The notes under the pieces are model-generated. The model did not search any database and was not told where the DNA came from. It saw only the letters and a list, made by a program, of their open reading frames with translations. 64,000 nt of DNA, taken from the NCBI RefSeq assembly GCF_940143175.1, contig NZ_OW659496.1:124001-188000 (forward strand), written 5' to 3'. Within the stretch, counting starts at the first letter, position 1; every line of letters starts with the position of its first letter. This DNA is from Erysipelothrix amsterdamensis. Lineage in GTDB: Bacteria > Bacillota_I > Bacilli_A > Erysipelotrichales > Erysipelotrichaceae. Shown in pieces: positions 16,012-25,125 of this stretch. Both the position numbers and the translations under genes were made by a program.

Positions 16012-16239
16012 ATGGCAAAAGTATTATTACTAATCATATCTGCGGTTATAATTGTTTTATCTCTATTACAAAGTGGAAAATCAGAAGGATTTACAGGAGC
16101 CTTTTCAGGCGGAAAAGGATTAGACTTATTCTCGAACACAAAAGAACGTGGGGCAGAAAAGGTTATATCTAATTTAACGATGGGTGCAGGAATTGTATTC
16201 TTCGCTCTTGTTTTGTTTATCCTTAAAACACAAGTATAG
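16012..16239 (+). CDS. secG: Preprotein translocase subunit SecG
   Basis: A 75-residue membrane protein with two hydrophobic helices (about 4-19 and 56-73) joined by a Gly-rich segment (SGKSEGFTGAFSGGKGLDLF). This is the standard SecG layout; SecG assists SecYE during protein export. The ATG at 16012 is chosen over an in-frame TTG three codons earlier; AAAAGG lies about 9 bases upstream. secG followed by rnr and smpB is a conserved Firmicutes order. Confidence 0.93.
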   Translation: MAKVLLLIISAVIIVLSLLQSGKSEGFTGAFSGGKGLDLFSNTKERGAEKVISNLTMGAGIVFFALVLFILKTQV

Positions 16240-16242
16240 GAG

Positions 16243-16268
16243 AAACCGCTAAAAAGCGGTTTTTATTT
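16243..16268 (+). terminator. Hairpin terminator between secG and rnr
   Basis: AAACCGCT (16243-16250) pairs with AGCGGTTT (16255-16262), followed by a T-rich tail that runs into the rnr start codon. It may act as an attenuator because rnr has no other visible promoter. Confidence 0.8.
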
Positions 16269-16269
16269 T

Positions 16270-18459
16270 ATGAATAAATATAAAAATTATGAAGCAGTGA
16301 AGACTCAATTAGAGTCATTAAAAGAAAAAGTGTTATTAAGTGCGTTTATAGAGAGCGTAGTTGAAAGCAAAAAAATAAATGTTGGTGAAATTGATGAAGT
16401 GCTTGAAGAAATGTCTTTAAGTAAAGAGATTGTCATCGATGGGGAAGATCTTTACTATATCGATAATGTGAAGTATGGTATTGGTTCTTTTCGTGTTGTC
16501 CGAGAAACGTTCGCTTTTGCGGAAACGATAAGTGATTCGTTTTATATTGGTAAAGACGATTTTAACGGTGCACTCGATATGGATGATGTGCTTTTTGAAA
16601 TCAAGAGTAATGAAAAACGATTTGGTGTTGTGATTAAATCAGTAAAACGTAATCGCGATGTTATTTTAGGAACGATGAAGAAAGACGGGAAGAAACTATT
16701 CTTCATTCCTTATGATAATAAGATTACATTTAAAGTTGAATATGATGCGTCAAATCTTGATTTAAAAGAAAATGATCGTTGTATTGGTCGAATAACTTCA
16801 GTTGGAGAACGCATTCATGTAGACATTATTTCAGTATTAGGGCAAGCTGATGAACCGGGGATGGATGTTTTAAGTGTTCTCTTTGTTTACGGTATTGATA
16901 ACGATTTTAAACAAGAAGTTTTAGATGAGATTAAAAATGTACCTACCGAAATTGATCAAAATGAGACAAAGCACCGTATGGACCACCGCGATCAGTACGT
17001 TATTACGATTGATGGTGAGGATGCAAAAGACTTAGATGACGCAATTTACATGGAAGCTTTAAATGGGGGATACCGTCTGTATGTTCATATTGCGGATGTA
17101 GGACATTATGTTCAACCGCAAACCGCTTTAGATCAAAGTGCATACGAACGAAGTTCTTCAGTTTATATGGTTGACCGCGTGGTACCAATGCTACCGAAAG
17201 AACTCTCAAACGGTATTTGTTCATTACATCCAAATGTAGATCGATTAACAATGACATGCCAAATAGATATTAGCTATGCGGGGGAAGTTATTGACTATAA
17301 CATCTATGAATCCGTTATTTGTTCTAAACGTCGTATGAGCTATAAGGAAGTTAATACGTCACCGGATCTTGGTGAAGTTCAAGAAATGGTCAGTATGATG
17401 CTCGATTGCGCACGACGTCTTCAGTATAAGCGAAACCAAGCAGGTCAAATAGGTTTTGATAGTGCCGAAAGTCAATTTGTAATCGATCATGAAGGAAATG
17501 TATTAGATATTTTCTTAAGAGAACGTGGCGAAGCTGAGGAAATGATTGAATCCTTTATGGTTATTGCGAATGAGGTTGTGGCACAACACTGTCGTTACCA
17601 ATCAATACCCGTACTCTATCGAGTTCACGAAGCACCAGACCGTGAAAAGATGCAGGAATTAAGTCATACACTTCGTATTTTAGGGTACCGACTGAAAGGA
17701 AATCTTGAAGAAATTCGACCAAAAGAAATTCAAAAAGCATTAAAATTCTTTGAAGGGAAGCCAGAATATCCTGTTGTATCCCGTTTAATGTTGCGATCAA
17801 TGACAAAAGCTAAGTACAGTCAAGAACCGCTCGGTCATTTTGGACTTGCATTAGAAGACTATACACACTTTACGTCACCGATTCGTCGTTACCCGGATCT
17901 ATTACTCCACCAACGCATTAAACAATATGCAGTGAAACATGATTTTTCAAAATTAGAAAAAGATGAGCAATTTACGATTGAAGCAGGATTGCATGTATCT
18001 AAAAAAGAACGTTCGATTTTAGATGCTGAGCGTCAAGTTGAAAAAATTAAGAAAGCTCAATTTATGTCTAACAAAATTGGTGAAGAATATGTTGGTTTTA
18101 TTAGTGGAATTAGTAATTTTGGAATTTTTGTGGAATTACCAAATACTGTCGAAGGACTTATTCATGTACGAAATCTAAATGATGATTTCTATACATTTGA
18201 TGGACCTTCACAAAAAATGATTGGCGAACGTACGGGTAGAACGTATTCGATTGGTCAAAAACTTAAAGTTAAACTTGTTTCGGTCGATGATCTTGAGCAT
18301 GTTGTGAATTTTGAGATTATTGGTCAGAAGAAAATGAGTCGTCGAAAACCAGATTCAAGGAAGGATGGGTTCAAATCAAAAGACCGTCCGAGTGAGTCAA
18401 GAAATACCGATAAGCGAAAGGGGCGAAGAATTAATGACCGTCGTCGCAAAAAATCGTAA
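16270..18459 (+). CDS. rnr: Ribonuclease R (3'-5' exoribonuclease)
   Basis: A 729-residue processive exoribonuclease that degrades structured RNA and, with SmpB-tmRNA, messages of stalled ribosomes. The N-terminal part holds a helix-turn-helix-like and cold-shock region. The RNB catalytic domain carries TIDGEDAKDLDDAIY with the metal-binding Asp residues near 250. An S1 domain (YVGFISGISNFGIFVELP) starts near 600, and the tail is strongly basic (RRKPDSRKDG, KGRRINDRRRKKS). The ATG follows the secG terminator directly and lacks a good ribosome site. Its end overlaps smpB by 26 bp. Confidence 0.95.
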   Translation: MNKYKNYEAVKTQLESLKEKVLLSAFIESVVESKKINVGEIDEVLEEMSLSKEIVIDGEDLYYIDNVKYGIGSFRVVRETFAFAETISDSFYIGKDDFNGALDMDDVLFEIKSNEKRFGVVIKSVKRNRDVILGTMKKDGKKLFFIPYDNKITFKVEYDASNLDLKENDRCIGRITSVGERIHVDIISVLGQADEPGMDVLSVLFVYGIDNDFKQEVLDEIKNVPTEIDQNETKHRMDHRDQYVITIDGEDAKDLDDAIYMEALNGGYRLYVHIADVGHYVQPQTALDQSAYERSSSVYMVDRVVPMLPKELSNGICSLHPNVDRLTMTCQIDISYAGEVIDYNIYESVICSKRRMSYKEVNTSPDLGEVQEMVSMMLDCARRLQYKRNQAGQIGFDSAESQFVIDHEGNVLDIFLRERGEAEEMIESFMVIANEVVAQHCRYQSIPVLYRVHEAPDREKMQELSHTLRILGYRLKGNLEEIRPKEIQKALKFFEGKPEYPVVSRLMLRSMTKAKYSQEPLGHFGLALEDYTHFTSPIRRYPDLLLHQRIKQYAVKHDFSKLEKDEQFTIEAGLHVSKKERSILDAERQVEKIKKAQFMSNKIGEEYVGFISGISNFGIFVELPNTVEGLIHVRNLNDDFYTFDGPSQKMIGERTGRTYSIGQKLKVKLVSVDDLEHVVNFEIIGQKKMSRRKPDSRKDGFKSKDRPSESRNTDKRKGRRINDRRRKKS

Positions 18460-18874
18460 AGCATTTCATGAATACTTTATTGAAGATCGTTATGAGGCTG
18501 GAATTGTTTTGACGGGTACAGAAATAAAATCCGTTCGTCAGGGCAAAGTCCAGTTAAAAGATGCCTTTATTTCGATCGTGAACGGTGAGGCATTTATTAA
18601 AGGAATGCACATCGCGCAGTTTGAACAAGGAAATCGGTTCAATCATGATGAAACGCGCGAACGTAAGTTACTTTTGCATCAGCATGAAATAGAGAAACTT
18701 GTTAAAGCGCAACAACTTCAAGGATATACAATCATACCTCTAGATCTTCACTTATCACGTGGTCGTGCAAAACTTGAAATTGCAACTGCTAAAGGAAAGC
18801 ACCTCTTCGACAAACGTCAAGTTGAAAAGGAACGAAGTATTAAAAGAGATATCGAAAAAGCTATGAAACGATAA
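18434..18874 (+). CDS. smpB: SsrA-binding protein SmpB
   Basis: A 146-residue RNA-binding protein that brings tmRNA to stalled ribosomes for trans-translation. The family blocks are present: KAFHEYFIEDRYEAGIVLTGTEIKS, then LHLSRGRAKLEIATAKGK and the basic C-terminal tail KRQVEKERSIKRDIEKA that enters the mRNA channel. I chose ATG 18434; it lies inside rnr with AAGGGG ahead. No tmRNA gene is visible directly downstream. Confidence 0.96.
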   Translation: MTVVAKNRKAFHEYFIEDRYEAGIVLTGTEIKSVRQGKVQLKDAFISIVNGEAFIKGMHIAQFEQGNRFNHDETRERKLLLHQHEIEKLVKAQQLQGYTIIPLDLHLSRGRAKLEIATAKGKHLFDKRQVEKERSIKRDIEKAMKR

Positions 18875-18898
18875 GAAGCATTTATGCTTCTTTTTTTA
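18873..18898 (+). terminator. smpB terminator
   Basis: A 9-bp stem (18873-18881 with 18884-18892) with T run closes the secG-rnr-smpB unit. Confidence 0.9.
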
Positions 18899-18953
18899 GG
18901 TGAAGTATCTTTCTCAACAGACTTATAAATGCAATAACGAAAAGTGTGAATAA

Positions 18954-18982
18954 TTGACTTATTTAGTATTAAGTTGTACTAT
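18954..18982 (+). promoter_or_regulatory. SigA-type promoter of lemA
   Basis: TTGACT (18954-18959) and TACTAT (18977-18982) with 17-bp spacing lie 27 bp upstream of the lemA start codon. Confidence 0.75.
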
Positions 18983-19008
18983 CTAGATAACACATGGAGG
19001 TGTTGATT

Positions 19009-19563
19009 ATGAAACTTTGGATGATAATCTTAGCAATTGTGGTTGTAATTGCATTGTTTGCAATTTCAGCTTACAACGGATTAGTAAAACTTCGTAATAT
19101 GGTTGAGGAAGCTTTCTCAACAATGGATGTATATTTGAAAAAACGTTACGATTTAATTCCGAACCTTGTAGAAACGGTAAAGGGTTATGCAGGACATGAG
19201 AAAGATACACTCGAAAATGTTATTGCGGCTCGTAATAAGGCTGTAAATGCTCAAGGCATGGAAGAACAATTAGCTGCAGAAGGTGATTTAAGTAAGACAA
19301 TGGGACGCTTGTTTGCACTTACCGAAAGTTACCCTGATCTTAAAGCAAATACAAACTTTATGGATTTGCAAGGTCAACTTAAAACAATTGAGACAGAAAT
19401 TGCGCAATCCCGTAAATACTATAACGGTGTAACACGTCAGTATAATACAAAGCGTGAAACATTCCCTACAAATATTTTTGCGAATATGTTTGGATTTGGA
19501 CGCAAACCTCTTTATGAAGTTGATAATGAGTCAGAACGTCAAAACGTTAAAGTTCAGTTTTAA
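19009..19563 (+). CDS. lemA: LemA family protein
   Basis: A 184-residue protein with one N-terminal membrane helix (residues 2-20) followed by the coiled-coil LemA domain: YNGLVKLRNMVEEAFSTMDVYLKKRYDLIPNLVETVKGYAGHE and later YNTKRETFPTNIFANMFGF. The family is widespread and membrane-linked, but its biochemical role is unclear. ATG 19009 is chosen because TGGAGGTG is its ribosome site; the frame's earlier ATG is part of that site. It is co-transcribed with a DUF2207 protein, a common pairing. Confidence 0.93.
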   Translation: MKLWMIILAIVVVIALFAISAYNGLVKLRNMVEEAFSTMDVYLKKRYDLIPNLVETVKGYAGHEKDTLENVIAARNKAVNAQGMEEQLAAEGDLSKTMGRLFALTESYPDLKANTNFMDLQGQLKTIETEIAQSRKYYNGVTRQYNTKRETFPTNIFANMFGFGRKPLYEVDNESERQNVKVQF

Positions 19564-19566
19564 TTG

Positions 19567-19588
19567 AGGGAGGTTACTCCCTTTTTTT
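19567..19588 (+). terminator. Weak intercistronic hairpin (possible attenuator)
   Basis: GGGAG (19568-19572) pairs with CTCCC (19577-19581) and is followed by seven T, just before the AAGGAGG site of the next gene. The 5-bp stem suggests partial termination. Confidence 0.5.
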
Positions 19589-19605
19589 ATAAGGAGGATT
19601 ATTTT

Positions 19606-21552
19606 ATGAAACGCATAAAACAGTTGTTATTTATTATGGTGTTATCTTTAACACTTTTCATAACTCCTTTATCGGCAAATGAGACAAAGAGCAATGCAGT
19701 GAGTTTACCCGACCCTACTTCTTCAGATATTCAGAATCATTATAAGGATTATGGATTTCCAGTAGTTGGGGAATCATTTGATATTACTTTGGATGTTAAA
19801 GAAGATGGTCGCATAAATATCAATATTGTCTTGGATGCATATTTCCACGAGCCAAGACAAGGGATTTTTGTAACAATTTCCGACCGCTATAATGATTATG
19901 ACTTTGGCGAAGGGAAAAAAGATTATGTTTTCCCAACATCAGATATCCGAGTGAAGAATCGTGAGGTTGATATTGATCATAATAGTGATGGAGCTGTATT
20001 AAAAATTGGGACACCTGGGAAATATCTACAAGGCTCCCAACAATATGAATTTTCATATGTCGTTAATACGAGAGACTTGGAATTATCTCGAGGCGATCTG
20101 TTATATCAGAATTTAATTACAAAAAATTGGGATTTCCCAATGATGAAAACATCATTCAAAATCCAAATGCCGAAGGAATTTGAATCGAACCCAAAATTTT
20201 ACGCAACAAGTGATAATTTGCCTGTGAACTATAGAGTAGATGGAACGACAATTACTGGATCATTTGACCAACCTCTTTATAAGCAGGCTTTAACGGTTTG
20301 GTTAGATTTACCGCACAATTATTTTGAATTTCCTGTTTTTGATAAAACACCCATCACGGTGACAATTTCAGGAATTCTCGCTCTCATTATTTCTGTTCTT
20401 TTCCTAAAATATGGACGTGAGTATCCTGTTGTGGAGACGGTAGAATTCAGTGCACCTTATGGTTTATCAAGTGCTGAAATAGGGTATGTTTATCGTGGCT
20501 ATTCAAAATCTAACGATATTGTTTCTTTAATTATTTATTGGGCTTCAAAAGGTTACCTAACGATTGAAGAGTTGGATGAAAAAGGAACTAACATTAAGTT
20601 AACTAAGATTGCTGAGTTATCAGATGTACGAAATCGCGAAGAGTTGCGTGTATTTAATGCACTCTTTAAAAATAGAGAAGAAGTAACTACAAAAGAACTC
20701 AATACGAAATTTGGTAATGTGATTAGCAATGCCACAGCGTCTTTATCTTTAAGATTTAGACAAAACAAAGAGGAACGTGTTTTTTCAAGAAAATCTACAG
20801 TCTTGAAGTCTATTGGAATGTTTTTAGCGCCAATTGGTATTTCAATTGTATTAGCATCTGTCGGATATGCACGTATGGGAATTGAAGATGATGCTTATAT
20901 CTTTGGAATTATGGGCTACGGTCTTTTTATGGTTTTAGGTATTTTCGGATATTATGCTACATCTTTTGACGGTGTAGCAGGTACTCGTAAACCCAAAAGC
21001 ATGTCGATCTTGTTTATTGTTATTAGTGCAATCGCGACAGTTGCTTTAACCTTTGCGACTGGATGGGGTTTTAAAAATCCGATTCCAATGCTCTTAGCTT
21101 ACATATTTTATTTAGTAAGTGTTGTGAGTGTTGCTAATATGGGGCGTAGAACACAGATTGGTTCGGAGTGGTACGGACAAATATTAGGACTCAAGCGATT
21201 CATTGAAGTTGCTGAGCAAAGTAGAATTGAAGCTTTAGTTGAAGAGACACCGGAGATATTTTATAATATTCTTCCTTATGCATACGTTCTTGGTGTCACA
21301 GATATCTGGTCGAAGAAATTTGAATCAATTGCAATCCAACAACCTGACTGGTATATTTCCTCTCAACCTAATTTTACATCTTACTATATGTGGCATTCGT
21401 TGAGTCGTTCGATGAATACCTTACAATCATCAATGGTTTCAATTCCAGCTCCTACAGCCTCATCGGGTGGCGGCGGTTCATTTGGTTCCGGCGGCGGTGG
21501 CGGCGGATTCTCTGGTGGAGGATTTGGTGGAACTGGTGGCGGAAGCTGGTAA
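19606..21552 (+). CDS. DUF2207 domain membrane protein with Gly-rich tail
   Basis: A 648-residue exported protein. Residues 1-26 look like a signal peptide. An extracellular DUF2207 domain (to about 240) follows, then a membrane helix near 250, a cytoplasmic region, and a cluster of helices about 405-515. The C-terminus (from about residue 620) is almost all Gly, Ser and Phe (SSGGGGSFGSGGGG then GGGFGGTGGGSW), typical of this family. The ATG at 19606 has AAGGAGG eight bases upstream. The function is unknown; the LemA partnership suggests an envelope role. Confidence 0.88.
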   Translation: MKRIKQLLFIMVLSLTLFITPLSANETKSNAVSLPDPTSSDIQNHYKDYGFPVVGESFDITLDVKEDGRININIVLDAYFHEPRQGIFVTISDRYNDYDFGEGKKDYVFPTSDIRVKNREVDIDHNSDGAVLKIGTPGKYLQGSQQYEFSYVVNTRDLELSRGDLLYQNLITKNWDFPMMKTSFKIQMPKEFESNPKFYATSDNLPVNYRVDGTTITGSFDQPLYKQALTVWLDLPHNYFEFPVFDKTPITVTISGILALIISVLFLKYGREYPVVETVEFSAPYGLSSAEIGYVYRGYSKSNDIVSLIIYWASKGYLTIEELDEKGTNIKLTKIAELSDVRNREELRVFNALFKNREEVTTKELNTKFGNVISNATASLSLRFRQNKEERVFSRKSTVLKSIGMFLAPIGISIVLASVGYARMGIEDDAYIFGIMGYGLFMVLGIFGYYATSFDGVAGTRKPKSMSILFIVISAIATVALTFATGWGFKNPIPMLLAYIFYLVSVVSVANMGRRTQIGSEWYGQILGLKRFIEVAEQSRIEALVEETPEIFYNILPYAYVLGVTDIWSKKFESIAIQQPDWYISSQPNFTSYYMWHSLSRSMNTLQSSMVSIPAPTASSGGGGSFGSGGGGGGFSGGGFGGTGGGSW

Positions 21553-21579
21553 AGGCATCTCAAAAGAGATGCTTTTTTC
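21552..21579 (+). terminator. Terminator of lemA operon
   Basis: GCATCTC (21555-21561) pairs with GAGATGC (21566-21572), followed by six T. Confidence 0.88.
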
Positions 21580-21639
21580 TTTATATTCAGGAAATTGAAA
21601 TATAAGGTATAATATTAGTATTGAACATAGGGGGTTATG

Positions 21640-23334
21640 ATGGATTTTTTTAAAGGTTACAAATTCAAAACGATAATTGCAATTGTTTTTAAATTTATTG
21701 AAGCCGTTTTTGAATTGTTTTTACCATTACTAATGGTGAAATTAATTGATGTCGGTATCGCAGGAAATGACTTGAAATACATTTATAAAATAAGCGGATA
21801 CATGTTTCTATTCACGATATTAGGTTATATGTCTTCAATTGTCTGTCAATATTTGGCATCTCAAATTTCACAGCAAGTTGGGGGTCGTATTCGTCTTTCG
21901 TTGTTTGAAAAAATTAACACTCTGTCTCTTGGAGACACAAATTTATTTTCAAGTTCAATGTTGACAACTCGTGTTACAACTGATGTTAATCAAATTCAGG
22001 AAATGATTGCTAAGACAATTCGTCTAGCGGTTCGAGCTCCGATGATCATGTTAGGGAGCTTGTACGCGCTCTACCAACTTAGCCCAATGTTAGGCAAACA
22101 GTTAATGATTGCTCTTCCCCTTTTCCTTCTTGTTGTAGGCCTATTTATGAGGTTCTCAATGGTTTATCATCTCGATGCACAGACAACACTTGATCAAGTT
22201 GGTCATAAGGTTAAAGAATACTTAAGTGGTGTTAGAATTGTTCGTGCGTTTTCCCAAACTGATCGTGAAATTGAAAATTATAAAAACCTTAATAATCTGT
22301 TAGAACAGAAGCAATTAAAGGTAGGATTTGTATCAACACTTTCGAGTCCCTTGACTTCTTTTATGATGAATTTGGTACTTGTAGTTCTCGTCTATTCGGG
22401 CGCCCTACAAATCAATGAGGGAATGATGACGCAAGGGCAAATGGTGGCAGTTATAAACTATTGTACCCAACTTGTCATGACCCTTATCGTTTTTATGAAT
22501 TTAGTTATGATTTTTGCGAGAGGGTATACTTCAAAGAAAAGAGTTAATGAGATTCTTCATCTAGAGCCAACAATGGATGTATCTGGAGAAGCGATTCTTT
22601 CGGAGGGACCGATAAAAATTGAATTTCAAAATGTTTCGTTTGCGTATCCCCATACAAATCGCAAAATATTAAAGAATATCAATTTGAAAATCAATCCAAA
22701 TGAGACTTTAGGAATAATTGGTCTTACTGGGAGTGGAAAAAGTAGTTTGGTAAAATTATTACCTCGATTATACGATGTAAGTGAAGGAACCCTTAAAATT
22801 AATGATAAAGATATAACAACCTATTCTGTTGCCTCACTACGTAATCGTATAGGGTATGTATCCCAAAGTGCTTCATTTTTGAGTGTGACGATGGAAGATA
22901 ATATCCAAATGGGTCAAGAGAGTGATGCTGCGAAGGCATTAGAACATGCCGAGGGGAAAGAGTTAGTGGAAAAGGGATTAGATGTAAAGGTTCAAGAGGG
23001 AGGGACAAACTTCTCGGGTGGTCAACGTCAACGATTGAGTATTGCGCGAGCACTTGCCAAAGAACCGAGTCTGTTGATTTTTGATGACTCATTCAGTGCT
23101 CTCGATTATCTCACGGATAAACGACTTCGTGAGAATTTAGAACGTTATTATGCACAAAGCACTAAAATCATTATCAGCCAGAGAACAAGTTCGGTTATGA
23201 ACGCAGAAAGTATTATTGTTATTGATAATGGAACTATTATTGCGCAAGGAACCCATGAATCGCTTCTGGAAAGTTGCGATTTATATCAACGCATCTACGC
23301 ATTGCAAGAGGAGGATACACATGAAGAAAAATAG
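21640..23334 (+). CDS. ABC exporter half-transporter (second pair), degenerate catalytic site
   Basis: A 564-residue membrane-ATPase half transporter. Six TM helices occupy about residues 10-310, without the large outer loop seen in the gene at 2700. Walker A is GLTGSGKSS and the signature is the canonical FSGGQ. Walker B ends in Asp-Asp (Asp483 in place of the catalytic Glu), and the switch residue is Gln514 instead of His. It is the non-catalytic partner of a heterodimer. ATG 21640 (or 21637) follows AGGGGG, and TATAAT at 21608-21613 is a possible -10. Its end overlaps the next gene by 14 bp. The substrate is unknown. Confidence 0.92.
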   Translation: MDFFKGYKFKTIIAIVFKFIEAVFELFLPLLMVKLIDVGIAGNDLKYIYKISGYMFLFTILGYMSSIVCQYLASQISQQVGGRIRLSLFEKINTLSLGDTNLFSSSMLTTRVTTDVNQIQEMIAKTIRLAVRAPMIMLGSLYALYQLSPMLGKQLMIALPLFLLVVGLFMRFSMVYHLDAQTTLDQVGHKVKEYLSGVRIVRAFSQTDREIENYKNLNNLLEQKQLKVGFVSTLSSPLTSFMMNLVLVVLVYSGALQINEGMMTQGQMVAVINYCTQLVMTLIVFMNLVMIFARGYTSKKRVNEILHLEPTMDVSGEAILSEGPIKIEFQNVSFAYPHTNRKILKNINLKINPNETLGIIGLTGSGKSSLVKLLPRLYDVSEGTLKINDKDITTYSVASLRNRIGYVSQSASFLSVTMEDNIQMGQESDAAKALEHAEGKELVEKGLDVKVQEGGTNFSGGQRQRLSIARALAKEPSLLIFDDSFSALDYLTDKRLRENLERYYAQSTKIIISQRTSSVMNAESIIVIDNGTIIAQGTHESLLESCDLYQRIYALQEEDTHEEK

Positions 23335-25003
23335 AAAACTACTCCTATTTTGCATTCTAACAAGTATCATCTCAAGTATTGCTTTAGTGATCACACCCTA
23401 TTTTCTTGGTAAAGCAATTGATGGCATGGTGGGATACCAAAATGTTGATCTAAAATATGCGATTGAAATGTTAAGTTATACAGCGATTGCGTATATGATT
23501 CATTTCATACTAAGTTGGGCAACCAATCGCATGGCAAATCGTTTTTCTGTTCGATTTGTCTCAGATTTAAGGTCAAAACTCATGCACAAAATCACGCGCT
23601 TACCAATTTCTTTTATCGATCAGCACGCACAGGGTGATATTCAAAATTTGTTTGTAATGGACAGCGAACTTATTATTGATGGACTTTATCTCTTGTTAAC
23701 TCAGTTTCTAGGAGGGGTTTTTGTTGTTTTAGTAGCGGCGTTTTATATGATTCGCATAAATATTGTGATGAGTCTCGTCGTGTTTGTGATGGTTCCGATT
23801 GTCTACTTTACTTCTAAAGTGATTTCGCGAAAATCGTATGGATACTTTCAACAACAACAGGAACTTTCGGGTAAACTTAGTGGTAGAACATCTGAATTTG
23901 TTGACAATTACCAGTTAATTCTTACAAGTAATTATCAAGACCAGGCAATCCGAGAATTTTCGCTCATCAATGAATCACTAAATAAAGTAGGTGAAAAAGC
24001 ACAGTTTATGTCGGCCCTCACAAATCCTACAACACGATTAATGAATAATTTATCTTATGTATTATTAGGATTAACAGGTGCTTTTGGTGTATTGAATAAT
24101 ACATTAACAATTGGACTTATGACAAGTTTCCTAAGTTATTCAATGATGTTCTCTAAACCATTCAATGAGTTTAGTGCGATTATTTCCCAAATAATTGCTG
24201 CTAAGGCGAGTTATGAGCGTATAGAAAAAATTCTTGATGAAGAAAATCAAATTGATTGTGAACATGAAGAAAAATTAGAAGGAAAAACTGTTGCTTTTGA
24301 AAATGTAAACTTCTCGTATGATGGAAATAATACAATTATTGAAAACTTAAATTTGAGTATCAAGCCTTTAAGTAAGGTTGCAATTGTCGGTCCTACAGGA
24401 GCTGGTAAATCTACGATGTTAAATCTATTGATGCGTTATTACGATGTGGATTCAGGATCAATCTTAATTGACAACTTAAAAGTGGATGAAGTTTCTCGTG
24501 CAAGCATTCGTCATACAATGTCAATCGTTTTACAGGATCCATGGTTATTTGAGGGAACCATTCGTGACAACATTTCCTATGGAAATGCAATGGCGACAGA
24601 AGAAGAAATTGTGCGTGCTGCAAAACAAGCAGGTTGTCATGAATATATTATTTCACTTGATGATGGATATGACACTCGCGTCACCTCTGGATCCAAAAAT
24701 ATGTCATTGGGTCAAAAGCAACTCATCACGATTGCTCGAGCTCTCTTGGTCGATGTTCCGATAATTATCCTGGATGAAGCGACCAGTAGTGTCGATGTCG
24801 TTACAGAACGACATATTCAAAACGTGTTCACTCAAATTATGAAATCGCACACGACGTTTTTTGTAGCGCATAGACTCTCAACTGTTACGGATTCGGATAT
24901 GATTCTAGTAATGAAATCTGGAAGACTCGTAGAACAAGGTACCCATCAGGAACTTATGGAACTTAAAGGCTTTTACCAAGAACTTTACATGAGTCAATAC
25001 TGA
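23321..25003 (+). CDS. ABC exporter half-transporter (second pair), catalytic partner
   Basis: A 560-residue half transporter with six TM helices and a C-terminal ATPase. Walker A is GPTGAGKST, the signature is altered (MSLGQ), and the catalytic Glu486 (LDEATSS) and His517 are present. It therefore complements the upstream subunit. I chose ATG 23321 because AGAGGAGG (23308-23314) is its ribosome site; the frame is open about 35 codons earlier inside the upstream gene. Gene order, residue swaps and the 14-bp overlap copy those of the exporter at 2700-6657. Confidence 0.93.
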   Translation: MKKNRKLLLFCILTSIISSIALVITPYFLGKAIDGMVGYQNVDLKYAIEMLSYTAIAYMIHFILSWATNRMANRFSVRFVSDLRSKLMHKITRLPISFIDQHAQGDIQNLFVMDSELIIDGLYLLLTQFLGGVFVVLVAAFYMIRINIVMSLVVFVMVPIVYFTSKVISRKSYGYFQQQQELSGKLSGRTSEFVDNYQLILTSNYQDQAIREFSLINESLNKVGEKAQFMSALTNPTTRLMNNLSYVLLGLTGAFGVLNNTLTIGLMTSFLSYSMMFSKPFNEFSAIISQIIAAKASYERIEKILDEENQIDCEHEEKLEGKTVAFENVNFSYDGNNTIIENLNLSIKPLSKVAIVGPTGAGKSTMLNLLMRYYDVDSGSILIDNLKVDEVSRASIRHTMSIVLQDPWLFEGTIRDNISYGNAMATEEEIVRAAKQAGCHEYIISLDDGYDTRVTSGSKNMSLGQKQLITIARALLVDVPIIILDEATSSVDVVTERHIQNVFTQIMKSHTTFFVAHRLSTVTDSDMILVMKSGRLVEQGTHQELMELKGFYQELYMSQY

Positions 25004-25094
25004 TGTGAAGTTATGTGACAATCTAATGAATATATTTAATAAAAACACAAAATATGATATTCTTATAGACAGTCATGAATATTCACCGATAGCG

Positions 25095-25103
25095 TGATAT
25101 AAT
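25095..25103 (+). promoter_or_regulatory. Extended -10 promoter of the cdaA operon
   Basis: TGATATAAT, with TATAAT at 25098-25103, precedes the AAGGAGG site of cdaA by 10 bp. Confidence 0.65.
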
Positions 25104-25125
25104 TAGTGAGAATAAGGAGGTTCTT

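Noticed and set aside
18365-18433. N-terminal extension of SmpB
   Set aside because: This part overlaps the basic tail of RNase R in another frame; SmpB homologues begin near MTVVAKNRKAF at 18434.
23216-23320. N-terminal extension of the second ABC subunit of pair 2
   Set aside because: The frame is open here but lies inside the upstream gene. The start at 23321 has a strong ribosome site and matches the start of ordinary half-transporters.
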